From: Pseudonocardia xinjiangensis
GTDB lineage: Bacteria > Actinomycetota > Actinomycetes > Mycobacteriales > Pseudonocardiaceae
Direction: 5' to 3'
NCBI RefSeq assembly: GCF_012911925.1
Contig: NZ_JAAXKY010000015.1
Coordinates: 1 to 64,000 of the forward strand
Length of the DNA: 64,000 bases
The notes below the pieces were generated by a model. The model saw only the letters and a program-made list of their open reading frames with translations. It searched no databases and was not told the origin of the DNA. This document shows, piece after piece, positions 45,119-54,029 of this stretch. Position 1 is the first letter of the stretch. Every line of letters begins with the position of its first letter. The position numbers were made by a program, and so were the translations under genes.

Positions 45119-46267
45119 GTGCGAGCCGGCCGTCCCACCCGTTCCGATGCACTGCTGGCCATCGCGGTGTCCTGTCTCGTGGCGGCCGCGGTGGTCACCG
45201 ACACCGGACCGATCAGCCGGTCGGTGCTCGCGTACGCCTTCGCTGCCGGATTCGGCGCACTGATGCTGGTGAGCCGCCGGTGGCCGGTGTCGGCGCTGGC
45301 GGCGACCGCGGCCGGCCTCGTCCTCTACTACCTGCTCGACCTGCCCCCGATCGGCGTGGCGGTTCCGGTGGCAGCCGCGCTGTACGCCGCTGCCGATCAC
45401 GGCCGGCCCTTCGCCGCGGCGGGCATCGCCGCGGTACTGCTTCTGGTCTCGGTGACAGCGCGGCTGGCCGAGGGCGACGACCTCACCTACGTCGTGGGTC
45501 TTGCCCTCGGATCGGACGCCGTCCTGATGCTCGCGGTGATCGCGCTGGGTGACGCCACGCGCAGCCGACGTGCCTTGCGCGCACAAATGGCCAGGCAGGC
45601 CGCTGCGGCGGCAGAGGAGCGACGCCGAGAAGCTGCCCGTGAGGTCGACACCGAACGGATCCGCATCGCCCGCGAGTTGCACGACACCCTCGGCCACACC
45701 ATGTCAGTGATCACCTTGCAGGCCGCCGTGGCAGAGGAAGCACTCGACGGCGGCTCGGTCGCCGACGTCCGCGGTGCGGTCACGACGATCGGCACTGCGG
45801 CGAGGAGCGCAATGTCCGAACTCCGCGCCACCCTCGGCACCTGGCTCGGCGGACCCGGCACCCGCGAACCCCCGCCGGGGCTCGACCGGCTCCGCGACCT
45901 CGCCGACGGCGTCATCCGCAGCGGGCTCCCGGTTGACCTGCACCTCACCGGGGACGTCAGCGCGGTCCCTACCGTGGTCGGCACCACCGCGTACCGCGTC
46001 GTGCAGGAGGCACTGACCAATGCGCTCCGGCACGCCGACGCAAATCGGGTCACAGTGTCGGTCCGCGCGTCCGCCACGGGGTTGGCACTGGAGGTCGCCG
46101 ACGACGGCCACGGCGCACCGGCCGACCAACCGGCCGAGCACGGTCACGGACTGCGCGGAATGACCGAGCGGATCGCCCTGCTCGGCGGCAGTGTGCACGT
46201 CGGCAACCTGGAGGGAGGCGGCTTCCACGTGCAGGCACACCTGCCCGTCGGGAGGGCGGCACGTTGA
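45119..46267 (+). CDS. NarL-class sensor histidine kinase
   Basis: The 382-aa protein has about six N-terminal helices, a HisKA_3 box ERIRIARELHDTLGHTMSVITLQAAVAEEAL (phosphorylated His near 187) and an HATPase with EALTNALRHADANRV and GHGLRGMTERIALLGG. GTG 45119 lies nine bases after TAACCT, so its mRNA may have almost no leader. It is coupled to its response regulator by a TTGA overlap. Confidence 0.9.
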   Translation: MRAGRPTRSDALLAIAVSCLVAAAVVTDTGPISRSVLAYAFAAGFGALMLVSRRWPVSALAATAAGLVLYYLLDLPPIGVAVPVAAALYAAADHGRPFAAAGIAAVLLLVSVTARLAEGDDLTYVVGLALGSDAVLMLAVIALGDATRSRRALRAQMARQAAAAAEERRREAAREVDTERIRIARELHDTLGHTMSVITLQAAVAEEALDGGSVADVRGAVTTIGTAARSAMSELRATLGTWLGGPGTREPPPGLDRLRDLADGVIRSGLPVDLHLTGDVSAVPTVVGTTAYRVVQEALTNALRHADANRVTVSVRASATGLALEVADDGHGAPADQPAEHGHGLRGMTERIALLGGSVHVGNLEGGGFHVQAHLPVGRAAR

Positions 46268-46926
46268 GCGAGATACGCGTCGTGCTCGTCGACGACCAGC
46301 ACCTCGTTCGCGCCGGGCTGCGCGCTCTTCTCGAGCGGGCGCCCGACATCACCGTGGTCGGCGAGGCCGGCGACGGGTCGACCGGAGTCACCGTCGTGCG
46401 CACCCACCGCCCGGACATCGTGCTCATGGACGTCCGCATGCCCGGCACCGACGGTCTGCAGGCGACCCGCCGGATCCTCGCCGAACCCGCACTGAGCGGC
46501 GTCCAGGTGATCATGCTGACCACGTTCGACGACGACGAGTACCTCTTCGAAGCCATCCGCGCGGGCGCAGCAGGATTCCTCCTGAAGGACACCACACCCG
46601 ACGCCCTCCGCGAAGCAGTGCGCATCGTGGCCGGCGGCGACGCGCTCCTCTCACCAGCCGTGACCCGACGGGTGCTGGCCGCCGCAGCCCGGTCCGGAGC
46701 CGCGCGGCCGGAGCGGCTCGTCGGGCTCACCGACCGTGAGCGCGACGTCCTCGCCCAGGTCGGGGCCGGTCGCTCGAACGCCGAGATCGGAAGCGTCCTG
46801 CACATCAGCCCGGACACCGCGCGCACCTACGTCGGCCGCCTCCTCGGCAAACTCGACGCCCGCGACCGCTCCCAACTCGTGGTGATCGCCTACGAGAGCG
46901 GGCTCGTCCGGCCCGGCGAGCACTAG
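46264..46926 (+). CDS. NarL/LuxR response regulator, TTG start
   Basis: The 220-aa protein has a receiver domain with DDQHL acidic pair, phospho-Asp in VLMDVRMPGTDG near residue 57 and Lys in FLLKDTTPDA, then a GerE/LuxR HTH: LTDRERDVLAQVGAGRSNAEIGSVLHISPDTARTYVGRLLGKL. The start is a TTG at 46264, which makes a four-base overlap (TTGA) with the kinase stop. Partner of the kinase upstream; the target is unknown. Confidence 0.9.
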   Translation: MSEIRVVLVDDQHLVRAGLRALLERAPDITVVGEAGDGSTGVTVVRTHRPDIVLMDVRMPGTDGLQATRRILAEPALSGVQVIMLTTFDDDEYLFEAIRAGAAGFLLKDTTPDALREAVRIVAGGDALLSPAVTRRVLAAAARSGAARPERLVGLTDRERDVLAQVGAGRSNAEIGSVLHISPDTARTYVGRLLGKLDARDRSQLVVIAYESGLVRPGEH

Positions 46927-46948
46927 CAGGCCTTGGTGCTCGCCCGGT

Positions 46949-47538
46949 TCAGGCCTGAGCCGGATCAGCCGCCTTGGCCACCCGCTCGATCTTCGCGCAG
47001 TGGGCCTCCCAGAAAGCCGTGCCGCGTCCTGCAGGGCCGTGTTCCACGCGGCCGATCCCACCGCGCCGTCCAGTTGCTCGCGCAGGATGTCGGCGTGCCC
47101 GGCGTGCCGGTTGGTCTCGGTGAGCACGTGGACCATGACGTTGAACAGCTTCACGTCCGGGCGCGGCCACCAGGGCACGTGGCCGGGCGCGTCGATGGCG
47201 AGGGCGGCGATCGTCGCGTCCGCGTGCTCCCTCGCCCGCCGGTACCGGTCGACGACCTCGGCGCGTGACTCGTGCTCGGTGACCCACTTGTCGGCGGCGA
47301 AGTCGGCGTCCTCGTCCCACCAGGGCAGTCGTTCCGGGAACGGGCGCCCGAACACGTCCCCGAAGTATCGGGCCTCGGTGTTCGACAGGTGTTTGACCAG
47401 GCCGAGGAGATTGGTCCCGGTGGAGGTCAGGGGGCGGCGGACGTCGTACTCGGTGAGCCCGTCCAGCTTCCAGAGCATCGTCTCCCGCACGTCGCGCAGG
47501 TCGCTGTGGAGGTACGCCTTCGCGAAATCGTCGATCAT
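46949..47538 (-). pseudogene. DinB_2/DUF664 protein, apparent 1-base frameshift
   Basis: From ATG 47538 the product follows the DUF664/DinB group: MIDDFAKAYLHSDLRDVRETMLWKLDGLTEYDVRRPLTSTGTNLLGLVKHLSNTEARYFGD, and the DinB metal helix VHVLTETNRHAGHADILREQLDG. At about 47017 the family C-terminus FWEAHCAKIERVAKAADPAQA continues one frame over to a stop at 46949. The span of 590 bases is one short of a multiple of three; an extra G in CGG-CTTT restores about 196 aa. The uncorrected frame runs antisense into the response-regulator gene. DinB proteins are metal-dependent small-thiol transferases; substrate unknown. Confidence 0.78.
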
Positions 47539-47572
47539 GGGGAGCGAGCCTGCCACCCGACGCCATCAGGGC

Positions 47573-48748
47573 TCACGCACGCAGCGACTGGCTGATCCGC
47601 GCTGCCTGCAGGGTGAGGTGGTGGCGCTCGGCGAGGTTGGGGGCGGACCGGGCGGCATCGGCATACAACTGTGCCGCGGTCCGGAGGTCGCCGGCCTTCT
47701 CGTGCAGGTAGGCCGAAACGGCGGTGTGGCGGGGCAGGCCGGGGTCCACGGTGGCCAAGGCGGCGAGGCCGGCCACGGGGCCGCCGGCCTCGCCGATCGC
47801 GACGGCCCGGTTGAGCTCCACGACCGGGCTCTCGGTGAGCCGGAGCAACTCGTCGTACCAGCCGACGATCTGCACCCAGTCGGTCTCTTCGGCGCGCGGC
47901 GCGTCGGCGTGCAGGGCGGCGATCGCGGCCTGCGCCTGGAACTCACCGAGCCGGTCGCGGGCCAGCGCCTTCTGCAGGATGGCGACGCCCTCGGCGATGA
48001 GCGAGGTGTCCCAGCGGGAGCGGTCCTGCTCGGCCAGCGGGACCAGGCTGCCGTCGCGCCTGGTCCGCGCCGGTCGCCGGGCGTGGTGCAGCAGCATCAA
48101 CGCCAGCAGGCCCGCGGTCTCCTCGTCATCGGTCATCGACGCCAACTGCCGGGTGAGCCGGATCGCCTCGGCCGCCAGGTCGACGTCTCCGGTGTAGCCC
48201 TCGTTGAAGACCAGGTAGAGCACCCGTCGCACCGTCGCCAGGTCGCCCGGCTGATCGAACCGCACATCAGCGACCGTGCGTTTGGCCCGGCTGATCCGCT
48301 GCGCCATCGTCGCCTCCGGCACGAGATAGGCCTGGGCGATCTGCCGGGTGGTCAGGCCACCCACGGCGCGCAGCGTGAGGGCCACCGCGGATGCCGGGGT
48401 CAGCGACGGGTGGGCGCACAGGAAGAAGAGCTGCAACGTGTCGTCCGCGGTCTCGGCAGGTCCGGGTGGCGGCTCGACCTCGACCCGCTGCTCCCGGTCG
48501 CGACGCGAGATCTCGGAGCGGCGGGCGTCGAGGAACTTGCGCCATGCGACCGTGACCAGCCAGCCCTTCGGGTCGGCCGGTTGCCGGTCCGGCCAGGTCA
48601 GCGCGGCCTGGATGAGTGCTTCCTGCACGGCGTCCTCGGCCGTCGCGAAGTCGACTCCGCGACGGGTGAGGACGCCGATCACCGCGGGAGTCAGCTCCCT
48701 CAGCAGCAGTTCGTCCATCAGCTGATCTTCCCTGGCCGGCCCGGTCAC
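47573..48748 (-). CDS. ECF42-type RNA polymerase sigma factor
   Basis: The protein (391 aa from GTG 48748) matches ECF42: region 2 with DFATAEDAVQEALIQAALTWPDRQPADPKGWLVTVAWRKFLDARR, region 4 with LTLRAVGGLTTRQIAQAYLVPEATMAQRISRAKRTV, and a long C-terminal TPR-like domain (VRRVLYLVFNEGYTGDVDLAAEAIRL on to the end) that replaces an anti-sigma factor. GTG 48748 overlaps the DGPF gene stop by four bases; ATG 48718 (MDELLLREL) is the conserved core start and is also possible. Confidence 0.92.
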   Translation of the reverse strand: MTGPAREDQLMDELLLRELTPAVIGVLTRRGVDFATAEDAVQEALIQAALTWPDRQPADPKGWLVTVAWRKFLDARRSEISRRDREQRVEVEPPPGPAETADDTLQLFFLCAHPSLTPASAVALTLRAVGGLTTRQIAQAYLVPEATMAQRISRAKRTVADVRFDQPGDLATVRRVLYLVFNEGYTGDVDLAAEAIRLTRQLASMTDDEETAGLLALMLLHHARRPARTRRDGSLVPLAEQDRSRWDTSLIAEGVAILQKALARDRLGEFQAQAAIAALHADAPRAEETDWVQIVGWYDELLRLTESPVVELNRAVAIGEAGGPVAGLAALATVDPGLPRHTAVSAYLHEKAGDLRTAAQLYADAARSAPNLAERHHLTLQAARISQSLRA

Positions 48749-49152
48749 TCGGTGACAGTGGGCGCAACGCCCAGGAACGGGCGCAGCTCGAGCCATTCGT
48801 GGATCGGCTTGCCGCCGGCTCCGGGGGCTGCCGACAGCTCGCCGGCGAGCTCGAGCGCGCGCTCGTAGGTGTCGACGTCGATCACCATCCAGCCGGCGAT
48901 GAGGTCCTTGGTCTCCGCGAAGGGCCCGTCGGTGACCGGGGGCCGACCCTCCCCGTCGTACCGGACGAACGTGCCCCTGGGCGAGAGTGCCTGATGGTCG
49001 ACGAACTCACCGGTGCTCTCCAGCCGGGCGGCGAAGTCGTTCATGTACTGCACGTGGTCCTGGACCTCCTCCGGGGTCCACTGGTCCATCGGGACGGGGT
49101 TCGCGGCCTCGGGGGCGCCGCGGTAGTGCTTGAGAAGCAGATACTTCGCCAT
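48745..49152 (-). CDS. DGPF/YCII-related protein, ECF42 partner
   Basis: The 135-aa protein has the DGPFAETK signature near residue 86 that names the family, in a ferredoxin-like YCII fold. DGPF genes are the standard genomic partner of ECF42 sigma factors, which transcribe them. ATG 49152 lies behind GGAG. The four-base overlap with the sigma gene shows they are one operon. Confidence 0.9.
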   Translation of the reverse strand: MAKYLLLKHYRGAPEAANPVPMDQWTPEEVQDHVQYMNDFAARLESTGEFVDHQALSPRGTFVRYDGEGRPPVTDGPFAETKDLIAGWMVIDVDTYERALELAGELSAAPGAGGKPIHEWLELRPFLGVAPTVTE

Positions 49153-49413
49153 GCTGGGTCTCCTTGGTGCGGTGCGGCCGCGGCGGCCGCATCTGGCCGT
49201 GGGACGGAGCCGCGGGGCCGGTCTCGAAATCCTCGGCACATCTTGTCGAGAATCTTCCGACGCACTCACGACGACTACGGGTCGAAGACACGAAGCTGGA
49301 TCATCCAGAACCTGGGACAGCACCGACGTGACCGCTGGATGCCGAACATCTGGACGCGACGTACGCGGTGCGGGCCGGTTCCTGATCGACGACCGAGTCG
49401 GCAGGATGGTGAG

Positions 49414-50262
49414 ATGGCCGGGGAATCGTCCTACGTGGAGCGCGCGCCGGCGCCCGCGCTCGCCGCGCTCGCATCGTCTGTCTGGATCCAGCAGGTAGGT
49501 GACCGGCCCCTGGCGCAGCGGCACGTACCACACGGCGGCGCCGAGGTGCGATGTGTACTCGGTGAGGCGCCCCGGCTGCTCGGGCCCCTGACCACGTCGA
49601 CGTATCAGGAGATCCCGGCGGGAGGCACGGTCGTCGGGGTGCGGCTGCGGCCGGGCGTGCTCGGTGGTCTCGTCGGGGTGCCGGCCGACGAACTGGTCGA
49701 TCAGGACATCGCAGGCACCGACATCTGGTGCGACCTCGCCTACGTGACAGATCTTCTCGGGAATGCCACGACACCGCGGGGCGCGCTCGATCTGCTCCAG
49801 TCGTTCGTCGCTCGCCGTGCCGGAGAACCGGACCGGTTGGTGAACGAGATCGTCCGGAATCTCATGCCGTGGCACGGCAGCCGAACGGCCGCTCTACCTG
49901 CGTTGCTGTCGATCTCCGAACGCCAGTTGCGGCGCCGGTGCCGGGCTGCGGTCGGCGTCGGCCCGAAGGAGTTGCACCGCATCCTGCGTTTCCAGGGCTT
50001 CACCGCTCGCGTGCAGGCGTCAGTTGCCCAGCAGGGCGCCGCACCCGTGGGTCTCGCAGGGTGGGCCGTCGAGACCGGGTACCACGACCAGGCACACCTG
50101 AGCCGCGAGTGTCGCCGGCTCACGGGCGTCACGCCTGGCGAGTACCTCGCACAGGCGGGCGCTGCGTGCAGCTGCGGGCATGACCACGCTGCCTCCTACG
50201 TCCCGATGCTCGGACCTGGAAATGGCCGTTTCGTACAAGAGCGGCGACCGATTCGCGCTTAG
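49414..50262 (+). CDS. AraC-family transcriptional regulator
   Basis: The 282-aa protein has an N-terminal DUF6597-like sensing domain (AQRHVPHGGAEVRCVLGEAPRLLGPLT, then GVRLRPGVLGGLVGVPADELVDQ) and a C-terminal AraC HTH: LSISERQLRRRCRAAVGVGPKELHRILRFQGF and GWAVETGYHDQAHLSRECRRLTGVTPGEYL. ATG 49414 follows GGATGGTGAG. It is divergent from the DGPF-ECF42 operon; the shared 260-base gap may hold both promoters. The inducer is unknown. Confidence 0.88.
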   Translation: MAGESSYVERAPAPALAALASSVWIQQVGDRPLAQRHVPHGGAEVRCVLGEAPRLLGPLTTSTYQEIPAGGTVVGVRLRPGVLGGLVGVPADELVDQDIAGTDIWCDLAYVTDLLGNATTPRGALDLLQSFVARRAGEPDRLVNEIVRNLMPWHGSRTAALPALLSISERQLRRRCRAAVGVGPKELHRILRFQGFTARVQASVAQQGAAPVGLAGWAVETGYHDQAHLSRECRRLTGVTPGEYLAQAGAACSCGHDHAASYVPMLGPGNGRFVQERRPIRA

Positions 50263-50272
50263 CGTCGCGATC

Positions 50273-50443
50273 ATGCGGCTGAGCCTTCCGATCATGCATC
50301 TTCCCTGGTCGAGGGCCGCGCGTGCACGTGAGCTGACGCGGATGGCGCGACCAGCCGAGGACATCGAGGGCCGGACCGGGCTCGGTCACCTCTCCGCCGT
50401 CACCTCCCGGATCCATCAACAGGATGTGGAGGGGTACGAGTGA
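50273..50443 (+). CDS. Possible small ORF coupled to the epimerase gene
   Basis: A 56-codon frame from ATG 50273 ends in a GTGA overlap with the epimerase start. Its first part ([30 protein letters not shown]) has the look of a luciferase-like monooxygenase N-terminus cut short, but that is a weak impression. No ribosome binding site is clear. It could be a remnant or a translated leader. Confidence 0.25.
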   Translation: MRLSLPIMHLPWSRAARARELTRMARPAEDIEGRTGLGHLSAVTSRIHQQDVEGYE

Positions 50444-51384
50444 TACTCATTACCGGCGGCCTGGGTTCCATCGGGTCGCACACCGCACGGGCACTGCTCG
50501 ACCTGGGCGAATCCGTCGTGCTGACTGCGCACAGGTCCACCCGGCTGCCCGAGTACCTCGCCGACCAGCCCCGGGTCGTCGTCGAGCCCCTGGACACGGC
50601 GGACGAGGCGACCTTCCTCGACATCGGGAAGCGGCACGAGATCACCGGCATCGTGCACCTCGCGGCGGCCCGTCACGACCTGCCCGATCCGGTCGAGTAC
50701 CTCCGCGCCGACACCCTCGGCCTGCTCAACGCACTCAAGGCGGCGACGGTGTGGGGCGTGCGGCGGTTCGCCGTCGCCAGCACCATCGGCGTCTACGCGG
50801 GGGTGGACGAGGTCCCGTGGCGCGAGGACGCCCCGCTGCCGGTGGTGGCAGCGCATCAGATCCCGGTGTTCAAGAAGACCGCGGAGCTGTTCGCCGAGCT
50901 GACCGGCGACAGTGCCGGGTTCGACGCGGTGAGCCTGCGGATCGGCACCATCTGGGGGCCTCTCGGCCTGCCCGACAACCCGTTCTTCGCGCTTCCCCGC
51001 CTGCTCAGCGCGGCGGTTCGGGGCGAGGATCCCGATCTCACCCCGCCCCGCCCGGCCGCGTACGCCGAGGACACCACCGACCTCTGCTACGTGAAGGACT
51101 GCGGCCGGGCCATCGCGCTGCTCATGCTTGCGGAGCGGCTGAACCATCGCACCTACAACGTCTCGGGTGGACGGCTGGTGCGGTACAGCGAGGTCGTCGA
51201 CGCGATCAACGTCGCGGTCCCGGGCGCGGGCATCTCCCTCCCGGAGGGGCGCAATCCGGACCGGCCCACGGACGGCTATCTCGACACCACCCGGCTGCGG
51301 GCCGACACCGGCTTCCAGCCGGAGTACGACGTCGAACGCGCTGTACCGGACTACGTCGAGTGGCTGAGAAGACATGACCGCTAG
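50440..51384 (+). CDS. NAD-dependent epimerase/dehydratase family protein
   Basis: The 314-aa extended SDR has [17 protein letters not shown] at the N-terminus (TGGxGxxG). The usual YxxxK is replaced by [16 protein letters not shown], where Tyr of the active site is not in place; [11 protein letters not shown] supplies the Ser/Thr. It may therefore reduce a non-sugar substrate or be a binding protein. GTG 50440 follows GGAGGGGT. It leads a run of redox genes to 52410. Confidence 0.82.
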   Translation: MILITGGLGSIGSHTARALLDLGESVVLTAHRSTRLPEYLADQPRVVVEPLDTADEATFLDIGKRHEITGIVHLAAARHDLPDPVEYLRADTLGLLNALKAATVWGVRRFAVASTIGVYAGVDEVPWREDAPLPVVAAHQIPVFKKTAELFAELTGDSAGFDAVSLRIGTIWGPLGLPDNPFFALPRLLSAAVRGEDPDLTPPRPAAYAEDTTDLCYVKDCGRAIALLMLAERLNHRTYNVSGGRLVRYSEVVDAINVAVPGAGISLPEGRNPDRPTDGYLDTTRLRADTGFQPEYDVERAVPDYVEWLRRHDR

Positions 51385-51411
51385 CCCCGATACCGGACAG
51401 GAGGACTCGGA

Positions 51412-51804
51412 ATGACCGTGCTCAACGACGAGGCCCGCGCCCTGTTCGCCGGCCCGAACATCGCTCACATCGCTACGCTCCTGCCTGACGGTGGGCCGCA
51501 CTCGGTTCCGGTGATGATCGACGTCGACGGCGAAGATCTCGTGTTCTTCACCTCGCCGAACTCGCGCAAGGGCCGCAACCTCGGAGCGGACGACCGCATC
51601 GCGATCTCCGTGACCGACCGGGAGAACCTGGTCCGCAGTGCGCTCGTTCGCGGTCGCGTCGTGAAGCGGATCGGCGGCGAAGCGGGCTGGGAGATCGTCG
51701 ACCGTATCTTCGCCAAGTACACCGGCGGCCCGTATCCGCGGGGCGAGGACCGCGAGGCGTTTTTCGTGGAACCGGCGCACGTGAGTGTCCCGACCTTCGG
51801 ATGA
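51412..51804 (+). CDS. PPOX-class F420/FMN-dependent oxidoreductase
   Basis: The 130-aa split-barrel protein has IAHIATLLPDGGPHSVPVMIDVDGEDLVFFTSPNSRKGRNLGADDRIAISV, the usual F420- or FMN-binding core. It likely reduces a small molecule with F420H2, common in actinobacteria. ATG 51412 follows an AGGAGG. It lies 27 bases after the epimerase and ten bases before the DHFR-like gene. Confidence 0.85.
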   Translation: MTVLNDEARALFAGPNIAHIATLLPDGGPHSVPVMIDVDGEDLVFFTSPNSRKGRNLGADDRIAISVTDRENLVRSALVRGRVVKRIGGEAGWEIVDRIFAKYTGGPYPRGEDREAFFVEPAHVSVPTFG

Positions 51805-51813
51805 GGAGCTGAG

Positions 51814-52410
51814 ATGGCCAGAGTTGTGATGCAGGCGGTCGTGTCGGTGGACGGCTACATCGCTCATCCCGACGACACGGTCGGGCCACTCTTCGACTGG
51901 TACGGCAACGGCGACACGGAGCTGTCCGCCGGGGCGAGCGGCTGGACGTTCCACGTCTCGCGGACGTCCGCCGCCTACGTCCAGCCCTTCTGGGACGCCG
52001 TCAAGGTCACGGTGATCGGTCGTCACCTGTTCGACACGACGAACGGCTGGGACGGCAAGCCGGGCGCCGGAGACGAGCTGGTCGTCGTCACCCACCGGCC
52101 GTTGCCGGAGGAGTGGCTCGCCGACCACCCGGAGGCGCCGTTCCACACCGCCGACTCCGTCGAGGCCGGCGTCGCGCTCGCCAAGAAGCTCGCGGGCGAC
52201 GGTCTCGTCTGCGTGACCGCCGGCAACCTCGGAGGGCAGGCGTTCTCAGCGGGACTGGTCGACGAGGTCGCGATGGACGTCGTCCCGGTGGTGCTGGGCG
52301 AAGGGGTGCGATTCTTCGGCGACCATGCCGCCACGGTGCTTCTCGACGATCCCGACCAGGTGGTCCAGGGCGACCGCGTGCTGCACCTCCACTACACGGT
52401 CAGGCGCTGA
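51814..52410 (+). CDS. RibD_C/dihydrofolate-reductase-like protein
   Basis: The 198-aa protein belongs to the RibD C-terminal/DHFR-like family: VMQAVVSVDGYIA at the start, VIGRHLFD, VVVTHRP, CVTAGNLGGQAFSAGLVDEVAMDVVPVVLGEGVRFF. It would bind NADPH and reduce a flavin-like or other small molecule; true folate reduction is unlikely. Third gene of the 50440-52410 run. Confidence 0.85.
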   Translation: MARVVMQAVVSVDGYIAHPDDTVGPLFDWYGNGDTELSAGASGWTFHVSRTSAAYVQPFWDAVKVTVIGRHLFDTTNGWDGKPGAGDELVVVTHRPLPEEWLADHPEAPFHTADSVEAGVALAKKLAGDGLVCVTAGNLGGQAFSAGLVDEVAMDVVPVVLGEGVRFFGDHAATVLLDDPDQVVQGDRVLHLHYTVRR

Positions 52411-52506
52411 CCGGTCGTTGCCCTCGGGATCCGGGCCGAGAGCGGGTCGCTCTCCAACAGCTTCCGTATCAATCGAGGCAGAGGTTCGGCTCGATATGTC
52501 AGTTCA

Positions 52507-52520
52507 GCATCGATCGATGC
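52507..52520. promoter_or_regulatory. TetR operator, copy 1
   Basis: The 14-bp perfect palindrome GCATCGATCGATGC lies 17 bases before the TetR start. The same 14 bases, followed by the same GGAA, recur at 53204-53217 before the SDR genes. It is the likely site of the TetR protein, giving autorepression. Confidence 0.8.
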
Positions 52521-52537
52521 GGAAAAGGTAGCCTGGA

Positions 52538-53149
52538 ATGATGGAGACCGAACAACGCCGCCCGACCGGGCGACCGCGAGGATTCGACGTCGACGAGGCT
52601 CTCGAGCGCGCCCTGCGGGTGTTCTGGGAGCAGGGCTACGAGGGGGCCAGTCTGGCCACCCTGACCGGCGCGATGGGCATCTCCACCACCAGCATGTACT
52701 CGACCTTCGGCAACAAGGAGGAACTCTTCCGCAAGGCCCTCGATCGCTACTCCGAAGGCCCGAGCGCCTACCTGCACCGGGCCCTGGACGAGCCGACCGC
52801 TCTCGGCGTCGCCTCCGCAATCCTGGCCGGCACCATCCTGACCACCACTCGCCCCGACAACCCTCACGGCTGCCTCGGGGTCCAGGGCGCCCTGGCCACC
52901 AGCGACTCCGGACGACAGGTCCGCGACCTCCTCGCCGCCTGGCGAGACGACACCTGCACCCTTGTCCGCGAACGGTTCGCGCGAGCCGTCGACGACGGCG
53001 ACCTGCCCCCGGAGGTCGATCCGGGATTGCTCGCCCGTCTCGTCACCACCGTGGCCTACGGAATCGCCGTGCAGGCTGCGAGTGGCGTCGACCAGGAGGA
53101 GCTCCGGGCGATAGCCGACGCCATCCTTCGCCAGTGGCCGCTCCTCTGA
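52538..53149 (+). CDS. TetR-family transcriptional repressor
   Basis: The 203-aa protein has a TetR HTH at residues 15-62 (GFDVDEALERALRVFWEQGYEGASLATLTGAMGISTTSMYSTFGNKEELF) and a TetR_C_16-like ligand domain with GCLGVQGALATSDSGRQVRDLL. ATG 52538 is followed by a second ATG at 52541; the TAGCCT -10 at 52529-52534 would put the mRNA start on the second, leaderless. It likely represses itself and the SDR/SnoaL genes through the shared palindrome. Confidence 0.9.
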   Translation: MMETEQRRPTGRPRGFDVDEALERALRVFWEQGYEGASLATLTGAMGISTTSMYSTFGNKEELFRKALDRYSEGPSAYLHRALDEPTALGVASAILAGTILTTTRPDNPHGCLGVQGALATSDSGRQVRDLLAAWRDDTCTLVRERFARAVDDGDLPPEVDPGLLARLVTTVAYGIAVQAASGVDQEELRAIADAILRQWPLL

Positions 53150-53203
53150 GGTCGACCACCGGTCTCACTCCTCCCTAGCTCGACGCCCGGCGCGTCCGGT
53201 TTT

Positions 53204-53217
53204 GCATCGATCGATGC
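53204..53217. promoter_or_regulatory. TetR operator, copy 2, before the SDR operon
   Basis: Same 14-bp palindrome GCATCGATCGATGC as at 52507, also followed by GGAA. A TAGCTT -10 lies at 53227-53232, so binding would cover the -35 region of the SDR operon. A second inverted repeat (AGTTC...GAACT, about 53237-53262) lies in the 5' leader and may be structural. Confidence 0.8.
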
Positions 53218-53277
53218 GGAATGTGCTAGCTTCGAGTTCCGCAGTGATCGCTGCAGAACTCGGGGAGGGTTCGTCTC

Positions 53278-54015
53278 ATGGGACTGCTCGAAGGAAAGAC
53301 CGCCGTCGTGACCGGCGGCAGCACCGGGATCGGCCTGGCCACAGCACGGCGGTTCGCCGAAGAGGGTGCACACGTGTTCGTCACCGGGCGGCGCGTGGAG
53401 GAGCTGGAGAAGGCGGTGGCCGCGATCGGCAACGCCACGGCGGTGCCCGGTGATGTCAGCGTCGCCGCCGACGTGGATCGGCTGTACCAACTGGTGCGCG
53501 AGCGCGGGCAGGGGCTCGACGTCCTGTTCGCCAACGCGGGCGTCAACCACGTCGCCACGCTGGAGGAGCTCACCGAGGAGGCTCACGACCGGGTCTTCGA
53601 CATCAACGTCAAGGGCACCGTACTCACCGTCCAGAAGGCCCTTCCGCTGCTCAACGTCGGCGCATCGGTGATCCTCGCGAGCTCGACGGCCAGCGTGAAC
53701 GGCATGGCCGGCCTGGGTCCGTACGGGGCGTCAAAGGCAGCCATCCGCTCCTACGCGCGCACCTGGACCAACGAGCTGCGCGGCCGGGGCATCCGCGTCA
53801 ACGCGATCTCGCCGGGTCCGACCGACACACCGCTGTTCGACGTCCTCGGCGATCGCGCCGACGAGACGAAGGCGGCGATCGCGGCCGCCGTGCCCGCCGA
53901 GCGGCTCGCCGCCCCGGAGGAGATCGCCGCCGCCGTGACCTTCCTCGCCTCGAACCAGAGCAGCTTCGTCCACGGCGCCGACATCGTCGTCGACGGCGGA
54001 GAGCTCGTGGCCTGA
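53278..54015 (+). CDS. Short-chain dehydrogenase/reductase, copy 1
   Basis: The 245-aa classical SDR has TGGSTGIG near residue 12, NAG at NANAGV near 90, catalytic Ser and Tyr-X3-Lys in SSTASVNGMAGLGPYGASKAA (Tyr near 150) and ISPGPTDTPL. ATG 53278 follows GGGGAGGG. It oxidises or reduces an alcohol/ketone with NAD(P). Likely controlled by the TetR protein through the operator at 53204. Paralogous to the SDR that follows. Confidence 0.9.
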   Translation: MGLLEGKTAVVTGGSTGIGLATARRFAEEGAHVFVTGRRVEELEKAVAAIGNATAVPGDVSVAADVDRLYQLVRERGQGLDVLFANAGVNHVATLEELTEEAHDRVFDINVKGTVLTVQKALPLLNVGASVILASSTASVNGMAGLGPYGASKAAIRSYARTWTNELRGRGIRVNAISPGPTDTPLFDVLGDRADETKAAIAAAVPAERLAAPEEIAAAVTFLASNQSSFVHGADIVVDGGELVA

Positions 54016-54029
54016 CCGGAGGTAGCGGA

